DNA of 15,442 bases, taken from the NCBI GenBank assembly GCA_943324165.2, contig CALPKO020000006.1:1-15442 (forward strand), in the 5' to 3' direction. This stretch comes from Bdellovibrio sp. ZAP7. Its GTDB lineage: Bacteria; Bacteroidota; Bacteroidia; Flavobacteriales; Flavobacteriaceae. The notes under the pieces were generated by a model. The model did not search any database. It saw nothing but the letters and a program-made list of their open reading frames with translations, and was not told the origin of the DNA. Below, piece by piece: positions 1 to 6,812 of this stretch. The position numbers and the translations under genes were made by a program. Position 1 is the stretch's first letter, and each line of letters opens with the position of its first letter.

Positions 1-963
1 AGCCAATGCTTGCACTGCAGCACTTGTGGTACTTTCATCTGAATAATTAAACGCTTTATCAACAGTATAAACTTTATAGTAGTAATCTACGCCTGGGCTT
101 AAACTTGTATCAGTGAAAGATGCATTGCTTCCTATATACCTTACAACACCAGCACCTATAGTACCCGCAAATTTATAGATTCCATTTTGATTAGGGTCGT
201 CATTGGCTGATGGAACAGTAGTAGCATAACGTATAACAAGGTAGCCACCTCCATCAATACCACCACTTGCGGCACCCCAACTGATATTAGCAGTGCTACC
301 AGATGCGCCAGTAGCAGTAACTGTACCCGGAGAAAGAGGTTTGGTACTATCTGCTGTATTGGATTGATAAACTACAAAATCGTCAAATTCTGCCGAATAA
401 CCCGCAGTCGCTGCGTCGATAGATAAACCTGCAACACCAAAATTTCCAGCTGCAGTAGCGTTAGTAGTAATTGAAACCGCAACTTTTGTCCAACCTACAT
501 TCGTAGAAAGACCTGCATTTACGCTTTGCTTAGTTCCGATTGGTGGTGTTTGGGTTGCAGAAGTATTGTCAACATAAATATCAACCGTGCTAGCATCTAA
601 AGCAGTTGTTGACGCTGATTTGTACCAAAATTGAACTTGATAAGTTGTATTTGGCGCGAAAGCCCCCGCCAACTGTGGCGTATAAAAGCTTTTAATTGTT
701 CCATTGTTTGAACCTAATGACACACATTTTGACCCGCTCCGTCCTCCTGTTGCACTATATAATCTGACAACATTGGCAGTCGTGCTTGCAGTCCATAATG
801 ATGTAGAAAGTGCAGCATTTGTAGTTGAGCCACCAGCAAGGTTAGCAGTATGGTTTTCAAAACCACCATCATGCACTGAATAAGTACCAATGCCTGTTTG
901 CGAGTATCCTAAATTGCTTAAACAAAATAGCAATACAATTAATAAATAAAATTTAGTTTTCAT
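1..963 (-). CDS. Secreted CBM-like/FnIII surface protein, N-terminal part (cut by left edge)
   Basis: An open frame starts at ATG 963-961 and runs out of the window after 321 codons, so the C-terminus is unseen. Residues 1-22 form a signal peptide (Lys near the N-terminus, Leu-rich core, end GYSQ). Residues about 23-205 look like a jelly-roll carbohydrate-binding-type domain: HDGGFENHT near its start, NTTYQVQFWYKS in the middle, DDFVVYQ at its end. Residues about 210-320 are a fibronectin type III domain (SLSPGVDYYYKVY, DKAFNYSDES). It is a close paralogue of the start of the complete gene at 12256-14889, mostly differing by conservative changes; that copy ends in a type IX secretion sorting domain, so this one probably does too. 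The matching start in the paralogue and the signal peptide fix the start codon. It lies 126 nt downstream of the response regulator gene on the same strand but has its own -7 box. The ligand is unknown. Confidence 0.85.
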   Translation of the reverse strand, partial: MKTKFYLLIVLLFCLSNLGYSQTGIGTYSVHDGGFENHTANLAGGSTTNAALSTSLWTASTTANVVRLYSATGGRSGSKCVSLGSNNGTIKSFYTPQLAGAFAPNTTYQVQFWYKSASTTALDASTVDIYVDNTSATQTPPIGTKQSVNAGLSTNVGWTKVAVSITTNATAAGNFGVAGLSIDAATAGYSAEFDDFVVYQSNTADSTKPLSPGTVTATGASGSTANISWGAASGGIDGGGYLVIRYATTVPSANDDPNQNGIYKFAGTIGAGVVRYIGSNASFTDTSLSPGVDYYYKVYTVDKAFNYSDESTTSAAVQALA

Positions 964-991
964 TAAAATACAATTTACGGTTAGTTAGGAA

Positions 992-999
992 CAAACATA
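992..999 (-). promoter_or_regulatory. Bacteroidota -7 promoter box for the left surface-protein gene
   Basis: Read on the minus strand this is TATGTTTG, a full match to the Bacteroidota -7 consensus TAnnTTTG. It ends 28 nt before the ATG at 963, so transcription would start near position 985 with a leader of about 20 nt. I see no good -33 TTG at the usual distance, which fits an activator-dependent promoter. The paralogue at 14889 has the same box 24 nt before its ATG. Confidence 0.6.
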
Positions 1000-1031
1000 A
1001 ATTTATATTTTTAATAACATTAATAAAAACT

Positions 1032-1055
1032 TTGTAAATATCGCATTTTGCAGTA
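1032..1055 (-). promoter_or_regulatory. Bipartite element TACTGC-N9-TATTTACAA, putative activator site
   Basis: On the minus strand the element reads TACTGC, nine bases, then TATTTACAA, ending 32 nt upstream of the -7 box. The same two blocks with the same N9 spacer and the same 32-nt distance occur at 14954-14977 before the paralogous gene, although the sequence between and around them has diverged. On the plus strand each block holds a GTA, 19 bp apart, and GCAGTAATT resembles the known LytTR-domain direct-repeat half-site (AgrA-type ACAGTTAAG). Binding by the adjacent LytTR regulator is inference. Confidence 0.45.
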
Positions 1056-1089
1056 ATTAGTCTTTTTTTTGCTTTAAATGAAAAAATAA

Positions 1090-1824
1090 CTACAAATTAT
1101 TATGAAGTATTAATTTGTTAAGGTCATCTCTTCTGCTTTTGCTAATAGGTATTTTATAACTCTCTATTTCAATTAGGCTTCCATCAATAGCTTCAATCTT
1201 GTCGATGTTTATTATGAACGAACGGTGAACTCTAATAAAATTACTTTTAGGAAATATTTCTTCTAATCGATTGAGCGAAACTCTCGATACACTAATTTTT
1301 TTATTAGTATGAAAACGCGCATATTCTCCATGGCTTTCAATAAAAATAACTTCATTAAAGTTAATTTTCTCTAGTTTGTTCTGATTTGTTTTAAAGAAAC
1401 TAAAGTCGGTAAACTGAGCTTCTGCGAATTCACTTTCTAAAGGAATAAACTCCGAAGGTACGACGATCTTTAAATCAAACACTCGGTTTACTGCCGTTAC
1501 AAAACGTTCAAATGGAATTGGTTTTACTAAATAATCTATAACTTTTAAATCAAATGCCTGAAGCGCATATTCTGAATAAGCAGTTGTAAAAATCGTAATA
1601 GGTGGATTTTTTAATGTTTTCAAAAACTGTATTCCATTAAGAACAGGCATATTGATGTCTAAAAAGAGTAAATCAACTTGTTTTTGCTGAATTTTGCTCA
1701 ATGCTTCCATTGGTTCGTGGGCAATTCCTACTAATTCTAGTTGTGGGATTTTTGATATATATTCTTCTATCAATTGACAAGCTGGTTCTTGATCATCAAT
1801 TATAAAACATTTTACGGTGTTCAT
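1090..1824 (-). CDS. LytTR-family response regulator
   Basis: This 244-residue protein has a receiver domain (about 1-120) and a LytTR DNA-binding domain (about 140-242), the normal length for the AlgR/AgrA/LytR class. In the receiver the acidic pair is D10-D11, the phosphoacceptor is D56 in FLDINMP, the switch threonine is T81 in FTTAY and the conserved lysine is K101 in VKP, so it should be phosphorylatable. The C-terminal half has the LytTR pattern: FIESHGEYARFHT, a RLEEIFP helix, FIRVHRSFIIN, and IPISKSRR near the end. It follows the sensor kinase gene by 23 nt on the same strand, so the two form a two-component operon. Its likely targets are nearby promoters, including the paired elements at 1032-1055 and 14954-14977; this is inference. 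LytTR systems in E. coli (BtsSR, YpdAB) control carboxylate transporters, which matches the carriers found here. Confidence 0.93.
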   Translation of the reverse strand: MNTVKCFIIDDQEPACQLIEEYISKIPQLELVGIAHEPMEALSKIQQKQVDLLFLDINMPVLNGIQFLKTLKNPPITIFTTAYSEYALQAFDLKVIDYLVKPIPFERFVTAVNRVFDLKIVVPSEFIPLESEFAEAQFTDFSFFKTNQNKLEKINFNEVIFIESHGEYARFHTNKKISVSRVSLNRLEEIFPKSNFIRVHRSFIINIDKIEAIDGSLIEIESYKIPISKSRRDDLNKLILHNNL

Positions 1825-1847
1825 GGTTTCATTTAATTTTTTGGTGG

Positions 1848-2867
1848 TTATAGTCTAATGTTTAGATAAACTTCGTAAGCATTTTTTAAATCAGTTACTT
1901 CAAAAGTATATTGGTCTTTATAATCTAGTTCTAAGCGGTTTATTGTATTTTGATTTCCAATTCCTTTTTCTAGTTTATTTTGAAGTGACATTTTATTGTT
2001 TTTAGTTTTAAAATATAAAAACTCATCATCTGTAGCCAATTCAATTACAACGAATGCTTCGGTAAAAACGCCAATCTGACTGTGTTTAAAAGCGTTTTCT
2101 ACAAAATTCAGCAGCAACATAGGTGCAATTCGTTGGTTTTCGTCATAAAGTTTGTATTTGAAATTAATATCAATTTGTGCATTATAATTTAACTTGTATA
2201 ATTTAATGAAATCTTGAATCATGGCTACTTCTTTATTAATAAGCACACGGTGTTTTGAACAATCATAAATCAAATAGCGCATAAAATTAGACAAATCGTA
2301 AATCATTTTTGCTGCCTCTGGACTTGTTATATGACATTTTGAATAAATCGAATTAAGTGTGTTAAATAAAAAATGTGGCGTAAACTGGCTTTTTAATAAA
2401 TCAACTTCGAATTTGTTTTTCTCTTTTATTAATCTAAAAATGGCCGATTTATTTTGTAGGTAATTTATGAAATCTAAATAATAAAGTGATGCGGCTAGCG
2501 TAAAGAATAAAAACAAGATATGATAACCAAAAAATGTGCTTGTACTTGTCGCAACATTAAATTTGAACAGGCTATTTAAAAAAGGTAAAAGCACTAAAAT
2601 TATTGCAATAATTACAATATTTTTATACAATACACTAAAAAATTTCTTCTTGATGAACAGCTCCTTTTCTAAAAACTTGACATTAATTAAAAAAAGCAAA
2701 TAGCAAAAAAACAGCATTTCGGCAACAAGAAAAACCTTTAATGAAGTATCTTCAAATTGTAATTTATTGTTAATTAATTCAAAATAAACAATCGAAATAA
2801 ATGAAAAATAAAAAAACTGGAAGACAATTTTCTTAAACACAAACAAAGCATTTTTTGATTTAAACAT
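1848..2867 (-). CDS. LytS-type membrane sensor histidine kinase
   Basis: The protein has 339 residues and belongs to the His_kinase (LytS/YehU/YpdA) class that pairs with LytTR regulators. Four hydrophobic segments are visible at about 11-30, 44-63, 81-100 and 112-134, joined by short loops, so there is no sizeable extracytoplasmic sensor domain and no 5TM-LYT domain; sensing is probably within the membrane. After a short linker comes the phosphorylation motif FTPHFLFNTLNS with H165. The ATP-binding part has the N-box LLNFVENAFKH (N258) and a G-box KGIGNQN (about 301-307) followed by RLELDY. All key residues of the class are present. The ATG at 2867 gives a short basic N-terminus before the first helix. 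It is the first gene of the kinase-regulator pair and is transcribed away from the SLC13 carrier gene, with 294 nt between them. The signal it senses cannot be read from the sequence. Confidence 0.92.
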   Translation of the reverse strand: MFKSKNALFVFKKIVFQFFYFSFISIVYFELINNKLQFEDTSLKVFLVAEMLFFCYLLFLINVKFLEKELFIKKKFFSVLYKNIVIIAIILVLLPFLNSLFKFNVATSTSTFFGYHILFLFFTLAASLYYLDFINYLQNKSAIFRLIKEKNKFEVDLLKSQFTPHFLFNTLNSIYSKCHITSPEAAKMIYDLSNFMRYLIYDCSKHRVLINKEVAMIQDFIKLYKLNYNAQIDINFKYKLYDENQRIAPMLLLNFVENAFKHSQIGVFTEAFVVIELATDDEFLYFKTKNNKMSLQNKLEKGIGNQNTINRLELDYKDQYTFEVTDLKNAYEVYLNIRL

Positions 2868-3161
2868 TTATGAAAGATGGATTTTATTACTTAAAAAAAA
2901 TAAATATTCAATTTTCGATTTTAAATTAAACAAATTTGCTGTGAGTACAGTATAAGTAGCAGTAATTTGAAATGGTGTGCAATCAACATCCGCTCAACAA
3001 TGTTGCTAAACTACAATTTTTTTTTGAAATGTATTTTATTTATCACATCTTGCAGCATATTTATAAAATAAATTGGCAGTTTTATTCGATTATTAATTTC
3101 TGAAACGATGCCGCTTTAATTTCAAATGCCGCAATAATTCTATTATTTCAATAAACTACTT
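2868..3161. promoter_or_regulatory. Divergent control region between sensor kinase and SLC13 carrier
   Basis: This 294-nt gap holds no gene and must contain the start signals of both divergent genes. On the plus strand TAAATTGG at 3069-3076 is a one-mismatch match to TAnnTTTG with a TTG at 3050-3052, 16 nt before it; TAATTTG at 2963-2969 is another partial match. Neither is convincing. An inverted pair CAACAT (2984-2989) and ATGTTG (3000-3005), with a further CAACA at 2995-2999, could be an operator. I see no clear -7 box for the kinase gene on the minus strand. Confidence 0.4.
2944..2964. promoter_or_regulatory. Cluster of four AGTA repeats, possible regulator site
   Basis: AGTA occurs at 2944, 2949, 2955 and 2961, that is every 5-6 bases; on the minus strand it reads TACTGC, TACTTA, TACTGT, ACTC. 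The copy GCAGTAATT at 2959-2967 is identical over nine bases to the one at 1050-1058 in the element before the left surface-protein gene. It lies about 80-100 nt upstream of the kinase start, where an autoregulatory LytTR site could sit. The second block, TATTTACAA, is absent, so this is a weak candidate. Confidence 0.25.
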
Positions 3162-4646
3162 ATGGCTCATTCGACTTTTAAAAAATACTTCAAGTTAATT
3201 TCGTTCCCTCTTGCCTTTGTTGCTTTTTCAACAATTTTCAATCCTGAGGAATCAAATCCGAAAATCGGAATGATGATTGGCATTGCCATCTGGATGATAG
3301 GATGGTGGATTACAGAAATTGTTCCGATAGCCATCACTTCATTATTACCAATTTTAGTTTTTCCTATCACTGGAATCATTAGTGGCGAAGAGATTTCTAA
3401 AGTCTATTTCAACGAAGTTATCTTTTTGTATATTGGTGGTTTTTTACTTGCGTTAGCCATTGAAAAATGGGAAGTTCACAAAAGAATTGCCTCCAGAACC
3501 TTAATAGTTTTCGGACAAGGAACCCTTCAAATTTTGGCTGGATTTATGTTGGTCACTTCACTATTATCCATGTGGATGTCGAACACTTCTATTGCGCTAC
3601 TAATGCTCCCGATTGGAATTTCAGTTGTAGAAAAATTAAAGGAAATTTACAGCGAAAAAGAGTTAGGAAAATTCAAAACTGCACTTCTATTGGGCATTGC
3701 ATACGCAAGCTCGATTGGTGGAATGGCAACTTTAATAGGAACGCCAACGAATTTAGTATTTGTAAAAATATACGAAAGTGCTTTTAAGTCGGGTGTCAAA
3801 ATTAATTTTGCCAATTGGTTAATTTTTGCTTTTCCAATCTATTTTATCTTAATTGTTGCGGCAATTATTGTGTTGTATCTTTTTTTTAAACCCAGAAAAA
3901 AACTCGAAATTATTGACAATACCTTCTTTAAAATTGAAAACATGAAATTGGGCAAAACCAGCTACGAGCAAAAAGTAGTTTTATTTGTGTTTTTTCTGTT
4001 TGCAATACTTATGATATTTCGAGCCAACATCGATATTGGTTCGTTTCAAATCCTTGGTTGGAGCTCAATGTTTAATCATTCAGATTATATTATTGATGCT
4101 GTAGTTGCCGTTTTTATATCTATTTTGCTATTTATTATTCCTTCTAAAACCAATCCCGGGAAAACCATCATGGATTGGGAAACTGCTAGCAAAATACCAT
4201 GGGGAATCATTCTGCTATTTGGAGGCGGATTTGCTTTAGAAAAGGGATTTGAAGTTTCGGGACTTACGCATTGGATTACCGCAAAAATCGGATTGCTTTC
4301 TGGCAACAATATGATAATAATTATGCTTGCCGCCTGCTTTACGGTGCTACTTATAACACAATTTATTGCCAATGTAACCGCAGCGCAAGCCTTATTACCA
4401 CTATGCGTAGCACTTTCTATTTCGCTCAATATCAATCCATTACTTTTAATGATTCCTATTACGTTTGGAGCATCAGCTGCTTTTTTACTTCCTATTTCAA
4501 CACCGCCCAACGCAATCTTGTTCGCTACTGGTCAAATCAAAATGAAAGAAATGCTATTGCCTGGACTTATTTTAATTATAATATCCGGCTTAACAATTAG
4601 CCTTGTTATGAATTATTGGGGCGTTTATGTATTTGGGATTAAATAG
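3162..4646 (+). CDS. SLC13/DASS-family sodium:dicarboxylate-type symporter
   Basis: The 494-residue polytopic membrane protein has the repeat-fold hallmarks of the divalent anion:sodium symporter (SLC13, VcINDY-like) family. The first half has the SNT signature at 140-142 (WMSNTSIALLMLPI) followed by GGMATLIGTPTNLV (186-199). The second half has GGGFALE (354-360), the counterpart of the second SNT as ANVTA (403-407), and STPPNAI (446-452). About 11-12 membrane segments can be drawn. Family members carry succinate, fumarate, malate, citrate or sulfate with sodium; the exact substrate cannot be decided here. In the second signature the serine is alanine (A403) and the threonine is valine (V405), so the sodium or carboxylate site is not standard. 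Length is normal. It is divergent from the kinase gene and appears to be a single-gene unit, with a weak hairpin plus T-run about 100 nt downstream. The context with a DctA-type carrier favours a C4-dicarboxylate substrate. Confidence 0.88.
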   Translation: MAHSTFKKYFKLISFPLAFVAFSTIFNPEESNPKIGMMIGIAIWMIGWWITEIVPIAITSLLPILVFPITGIISGEEISKVYFNEVIFLYIGGFLLALAIEKWEVHKRIASRTLIVFGQGTLQILAGFMLVTSLLSMWMSNTSIALLMLPIGISVVEKLKEIYSEKELGKFKTALLLGIAYASSIGGMATLIGTPTNLVFVKIYESAFKSGVKINFANWLIFAFPIYFILIVAAIIVLYLFFKPRKKLEIIDNTFFKIENMKLGKTSYEQKVVLFVFFLFAILMIFRANIDIGSFQILGWSSMFNHSDYIIDAVVAVFISILLFIIPSKTNPGKTIMDWETASKIPWGIILLFGGGFALEKGFEVSGLTHWITAKIGLLSGNNMIIIMLAACFTVLLITQFIANVTAAQALLPLCVALSISLNINPLLLMIPITFGASAAFLLPISTPPNAILFATGQIKMKEMLLPGLILIIISGLTISLVMNYWGVYVFGIK

Positions 4647-4652
4647 TTTTGA

Positions 4653-4680
4653 ATTACGAATTAAAAATTACGAATTAAAA
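4653..4680. repeat. 14-nt unit repeated twice (ATTACGAATTAAAA)
   Basis: ATTACGAATTAAAA occurs at 4653-4666 and again at 4667-4680 without a gap, and the following ATTGTTAA starts a partial third copy. It lies just after the stop codon of the SLC13 carrier gene. No hairpin or coding role is apparent. Confidence 0.7.
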
Positions 4681-4749
4681 ATTGTTAATCTTGCCAAAGG
4701 TTTTAGCAAAGCTGCTAGTACGCAAATTGGTTTGAAAAATTATTGGAAT

Positions 4750-4770
4750 AAACTATCAAGTAGTTTTTTT
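4750..4770 (+). terminator. Weak rho-independent terminator after the SLC13 gene
   Basis: AAACTA (4750-4755), a five-base loop, then TAGTTT (4761-4766) form a six-pair stem that runs directly into four more T residues. The stem is AT-rich and 103 nt past the stop codon, so it may be only a partial terminator. Confidence 0.35.
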
Positions 4771-4947
4771 AGCTGTCAATAAAGTTGCGTGGTGTTTTTT
4801 ATTATATTTTAGCGACAATTTAAAAAAAATGCAATGCGGTTTTTTGTGTTGTCGAAATTGAAATTATTAAATTTATTGCGAATAGAGGGGTTGCGTATAT
4901 TTATAATTTAGCAATAAGCGTAAAACTCATATCTAAATTAAAATTCC

Positions 4948-5295
4948 GTGGAAAATCAAAAACCAAAATCGGTTAAAACAGTTGGACTTTTAATCACTAT
5001 TTTTTCTTTTTTTATCATATTTAGTAATTTTAGCGGAATGTTAGCAGGTCAAATGTTTGTAGAGATGACATATTCTGATGATTTCAACGCAATAGATTTC
5101 ATCTTAAAAAATTACACAAAGATGTGCGCGCTTATGATTATTGTAGGATTATCTTTTATGGTTGGCGGAATTTATCTTGGTAAATTTAAACTTTGGGCAA
5201 AGAAATTATTGATAGTCTTATCTATTATGCTAATATTAATAATTTGGTCTCTTATGATATTGTTAGCGAGTAATTTTTGGTCGCCATCTTATTAA
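4948..5295 (+). CDS. Small integral membrane protein of unknown function
   Basis: A 115-residue protein starting at GTG; the first ATG in frame would be at residue 31, inside or after the first helix, so GTG is the better start. The N-terminus is polar and lysine-rich (ENQKPKSVK). Three hydrophobic segments follow at about 11-30, 56-76 and 84-107, with a soluble loop containing SDDFNAIDF between the first and second. No family is recognised. Codon use looks like that of the neighbours. It lies downstream of the SLC13 gene on the same strand but 301 nt away and probably has its own promoter. An eight-pair inverted repeat overlaps its stop codon. No role can be assigned. Confidence 0.65.
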   Translation: MENQKPKSVKTVGLLITIFSFFIIFSNFSGMLAGQMFVEMTYSDDFNAIDFILKNYTKMCALMIIVGLSFMVGGIYLGKFKLWAKKLLIVLSIMLILIIWSLMILLASNFWSPSY

Positions 5296-5310
5296 AGAAT
5301 CTATTCTTTA
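5293..5310 (+). terminator. Inverted repeat overlapping the stop codon of the small membrane protein gene
   Basis: TAAAGAAT (5293-5300), CT, ATTCTTTA (5303-5310) is a perfect eight-pair inverted repeat whose first three bases are the stop codon; in a real hairpin the loop would be four bases and the stem seven pairs. It is followed by CTTTT rather than a long T-run. The rest of the 262-nt convergent gap, up to the dctA-type stop at 5558, has only a small CTGCT-GTA-AGCAG stem near 5430-5440 and the palindrome TTAAAGCTTTAA at 5522-5533. No clear terminator for the six-gene unit is seen. Confidence 0.35.
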
Positions 5311-5557
5311 CTTTTCATTGTAAATGCAATAATTTGGTCAACGCCAATCGCTTTATTGATTAGGTTTTTAAATAAATCACAAATTAAGGAACATTTTGCG
5401 TAAAAGGCCAATTGCCAATACCTATGGTTTCTTTACTGCTGTAAGCAGACCAATGAATTAAAAATCACCGAATACCAAATAAATTAAATCAATGAGGTAA
5501 ACCCGTGTTGAACAGAACCGATTAAAGCTTTAAATATATGGAGTTATCGTCAATTTT

Positions 5558-6793
5558 CTAGTCAGCCTCAGCTGTCATCGGATTTTCTAAATCGATATAT
5601 TCTCCTTCGCTTTTAGAAATCACAATAGTTGCCACTCCGTTTCCAATAAAGTTTGTTATTGCCCTAGCTTCACTCATGAATTTATCAACGCCTAACAGAA
5701 ATGCCAATCCCTCTAGCGGGATTCGGTGGATGGTTGCTAAAGTAGATGCCAAAACGATAAAACCGCTGCCAGTAACACCCGCAGCTCCTTTAGAAGTAAT
5801 CATCAAAAGCCCGATAATGGTAAAAATCTCGGTCATGGATAGGTGCACATTATACAATTGAGCCAAAAATATTATCGCCATCGAAAGATAAATTGAAGTG
5901 CCATCAAGATTAAAAGAATAACCAGTCGGCACCACCAAGCCAACTACGGATTTACTGCAACCCATTTTTTCTAATTTGTCCATTAAATTGGGCAAAGCGG
6001 CTTCAGAGGAAGAGGTTCCAAGTACGATCAGCAATTCTTCTTTAATGTACTTAATGAATTGCCAGATGTTTATTTTGTAGTATTTTAAGATGCCGCCTAA
6101 GATGACAAAAACAAAAATAAACATGGTGATGTACACCGTTAGCATTAATTTCCCAAGCGGAATTAGGGTATGCAGCCCGAATTTACCAACGGTGTATGCC
6201 ATTCCTCCAAAAGCACCAACTGGAGCGAGGTACATGACAAATTTTAAAGCTTTAAAAACAATAGAAGAACACTTATATAAAAAAGCAACAATTTGTTCCC
6301 TTCTGGAATGGTAATTTAATAAAATTCCCACAACAATGGCAAGCAATAAAACTTGAAGCGTTGAATTGTTCATGAAAAAAGTAAGCCAATTAAATCCTTC
6401 GCTAGTGCTTTGCGTGTATTTGCTTGCATCTTGAATTTCTAAACCTGTTTTGTCGATTTTTCCGGGCTGCGCTAGATAACCTACAACAATTCCGATGGTT
6501 AAAGCAATGGTGCTTACAATTTCAAAATACAGGAGCGACTTCAGTCCGATGCGTCCTACTTTTTTAAGATCACCCATCCCACCAATTCCTAAAACAATTG
6601 TCAAAAATATTATCGGAACTATAAAAAGCTTGATGATACTAATAAACCCATCGCCGACAATTTTCATTTGAACGCCCGTCGCTGGATGAAAATTACCAAT
6701 ATAAATTCCGAGTAAAATGGCAATTAACACCCAAAAAGTAAGGTTTGAAAATACCGATTGTACTATTTTTTTTGATTTCGATTTGGCGTTCAT
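5558..6793 (-). CDS. dctA: C4-dicarboxylate:cation symporter, DctA type (DAACS family)
   Basis: The 411-residue inner-membrane carrier belongs to the glutamate/dicarboxylate family (GltP/DctA) and has all its core motifs. Hairpin 1 is GTSSSEAALP (259-268), the unwound helix 7 is NLDGTS (295-300) in PTGYSFNLDGTSIYL, hairpin 2 is SKGAAGVTGSGF (334-345), and helix 8 has GVDKFMSEARAITN (368-381) followed by GNGVATIVI. The SEARA-x-TN stretch with R377 and the NLDGT and VTGSG forms are those of DctA rather than of the glutamate carriers, so succinate, fumarate, malate and possibly aspartate are the expected substrates, driven by protons or sodium. The ATG at 6793 gives a basic N-terminus before helix 1. 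It is the last gene of the six-gene unit, 19 nt after the second porin. Coupling to a porin and a carboxypeptidase is unusual for dctA. Substrate is by family, not proven. Confidence 0.9.
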   Translation of the reverse strand: MNAKSKSKKIVQSVFSNLTFWVLIAILLGIYIGNFHPATGVQMKIVGDGFISIIKLFIVPIIFLTIVLGIGGMGDLKKVGRIGLKSLLYFEIVSTIALTIGIVVGYLAQPGKIDKTGLEIQDASKYTQSTSEGFNWLTFFMNNSTLQVLLLAIVVGILLNYHSRREQIVAFLYKCSSIVFKALKFVMYLAPVGAFGGMAYTVGKFGLHTLIPLGKLMLTVYITMFIFVFVILGGILKYYKINIWQFIKYIKEELLIVLGTSSSEAALPNLMDKLEKMGCSKSVVGLVVPTGYSFNLDGTSIYLSMAIIFLAQLYNVHLSMTEIFTIIGLLMITSKGAAGVTGSGFIVLASTLATIHRIPLEGLAFLLGVDKFMSEARAITNFIGNGVATIVISKSEGEYIDLENPMTAEAD

Positions 6794-6812
6794 TTTCTAT
6801 TACTGCTAAAAA

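Larger units (their letters stand above)
4647..4947. other. Intergenic region with short repeat, terminator-like hairpin and weak promoter
   Basis: No gene is visible in these 301 nt. From left to right they hold a 14-nt tandem repeat (4653-4680), a hairpin with a T-run (4750-4770), and a possible promoter for the next gene: TAATTTAG at 4904-4911 differs from TAnnTTTG at one position and ends 36 nt before the GTG start. A TTG at 4876-4878 is 25 nt before it, slightly too far for a standard -33 box. TTGCG is repeated at 4876 and 4891. Confidence 0.35.

Noticed and set aside
4085..4510. Long open frame antisense to the SLC13 carrier gene
   Set aside because: It is a shadow of a well-supported gene with clear family motifs in the plus-strand frame. 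Similar overlapping frames at 3167-3379, 3467-3787, 4271-4600, 11524-11955, 11594-11806 and 12260-12643 were rejected for the same reason.
5426..5440. CTGCT-GTA-AGCAG stem as terminator of the six-gene unit
   Set aside because: The stem has five pairs with a three-base loop and no T-run after it on the minus strand.
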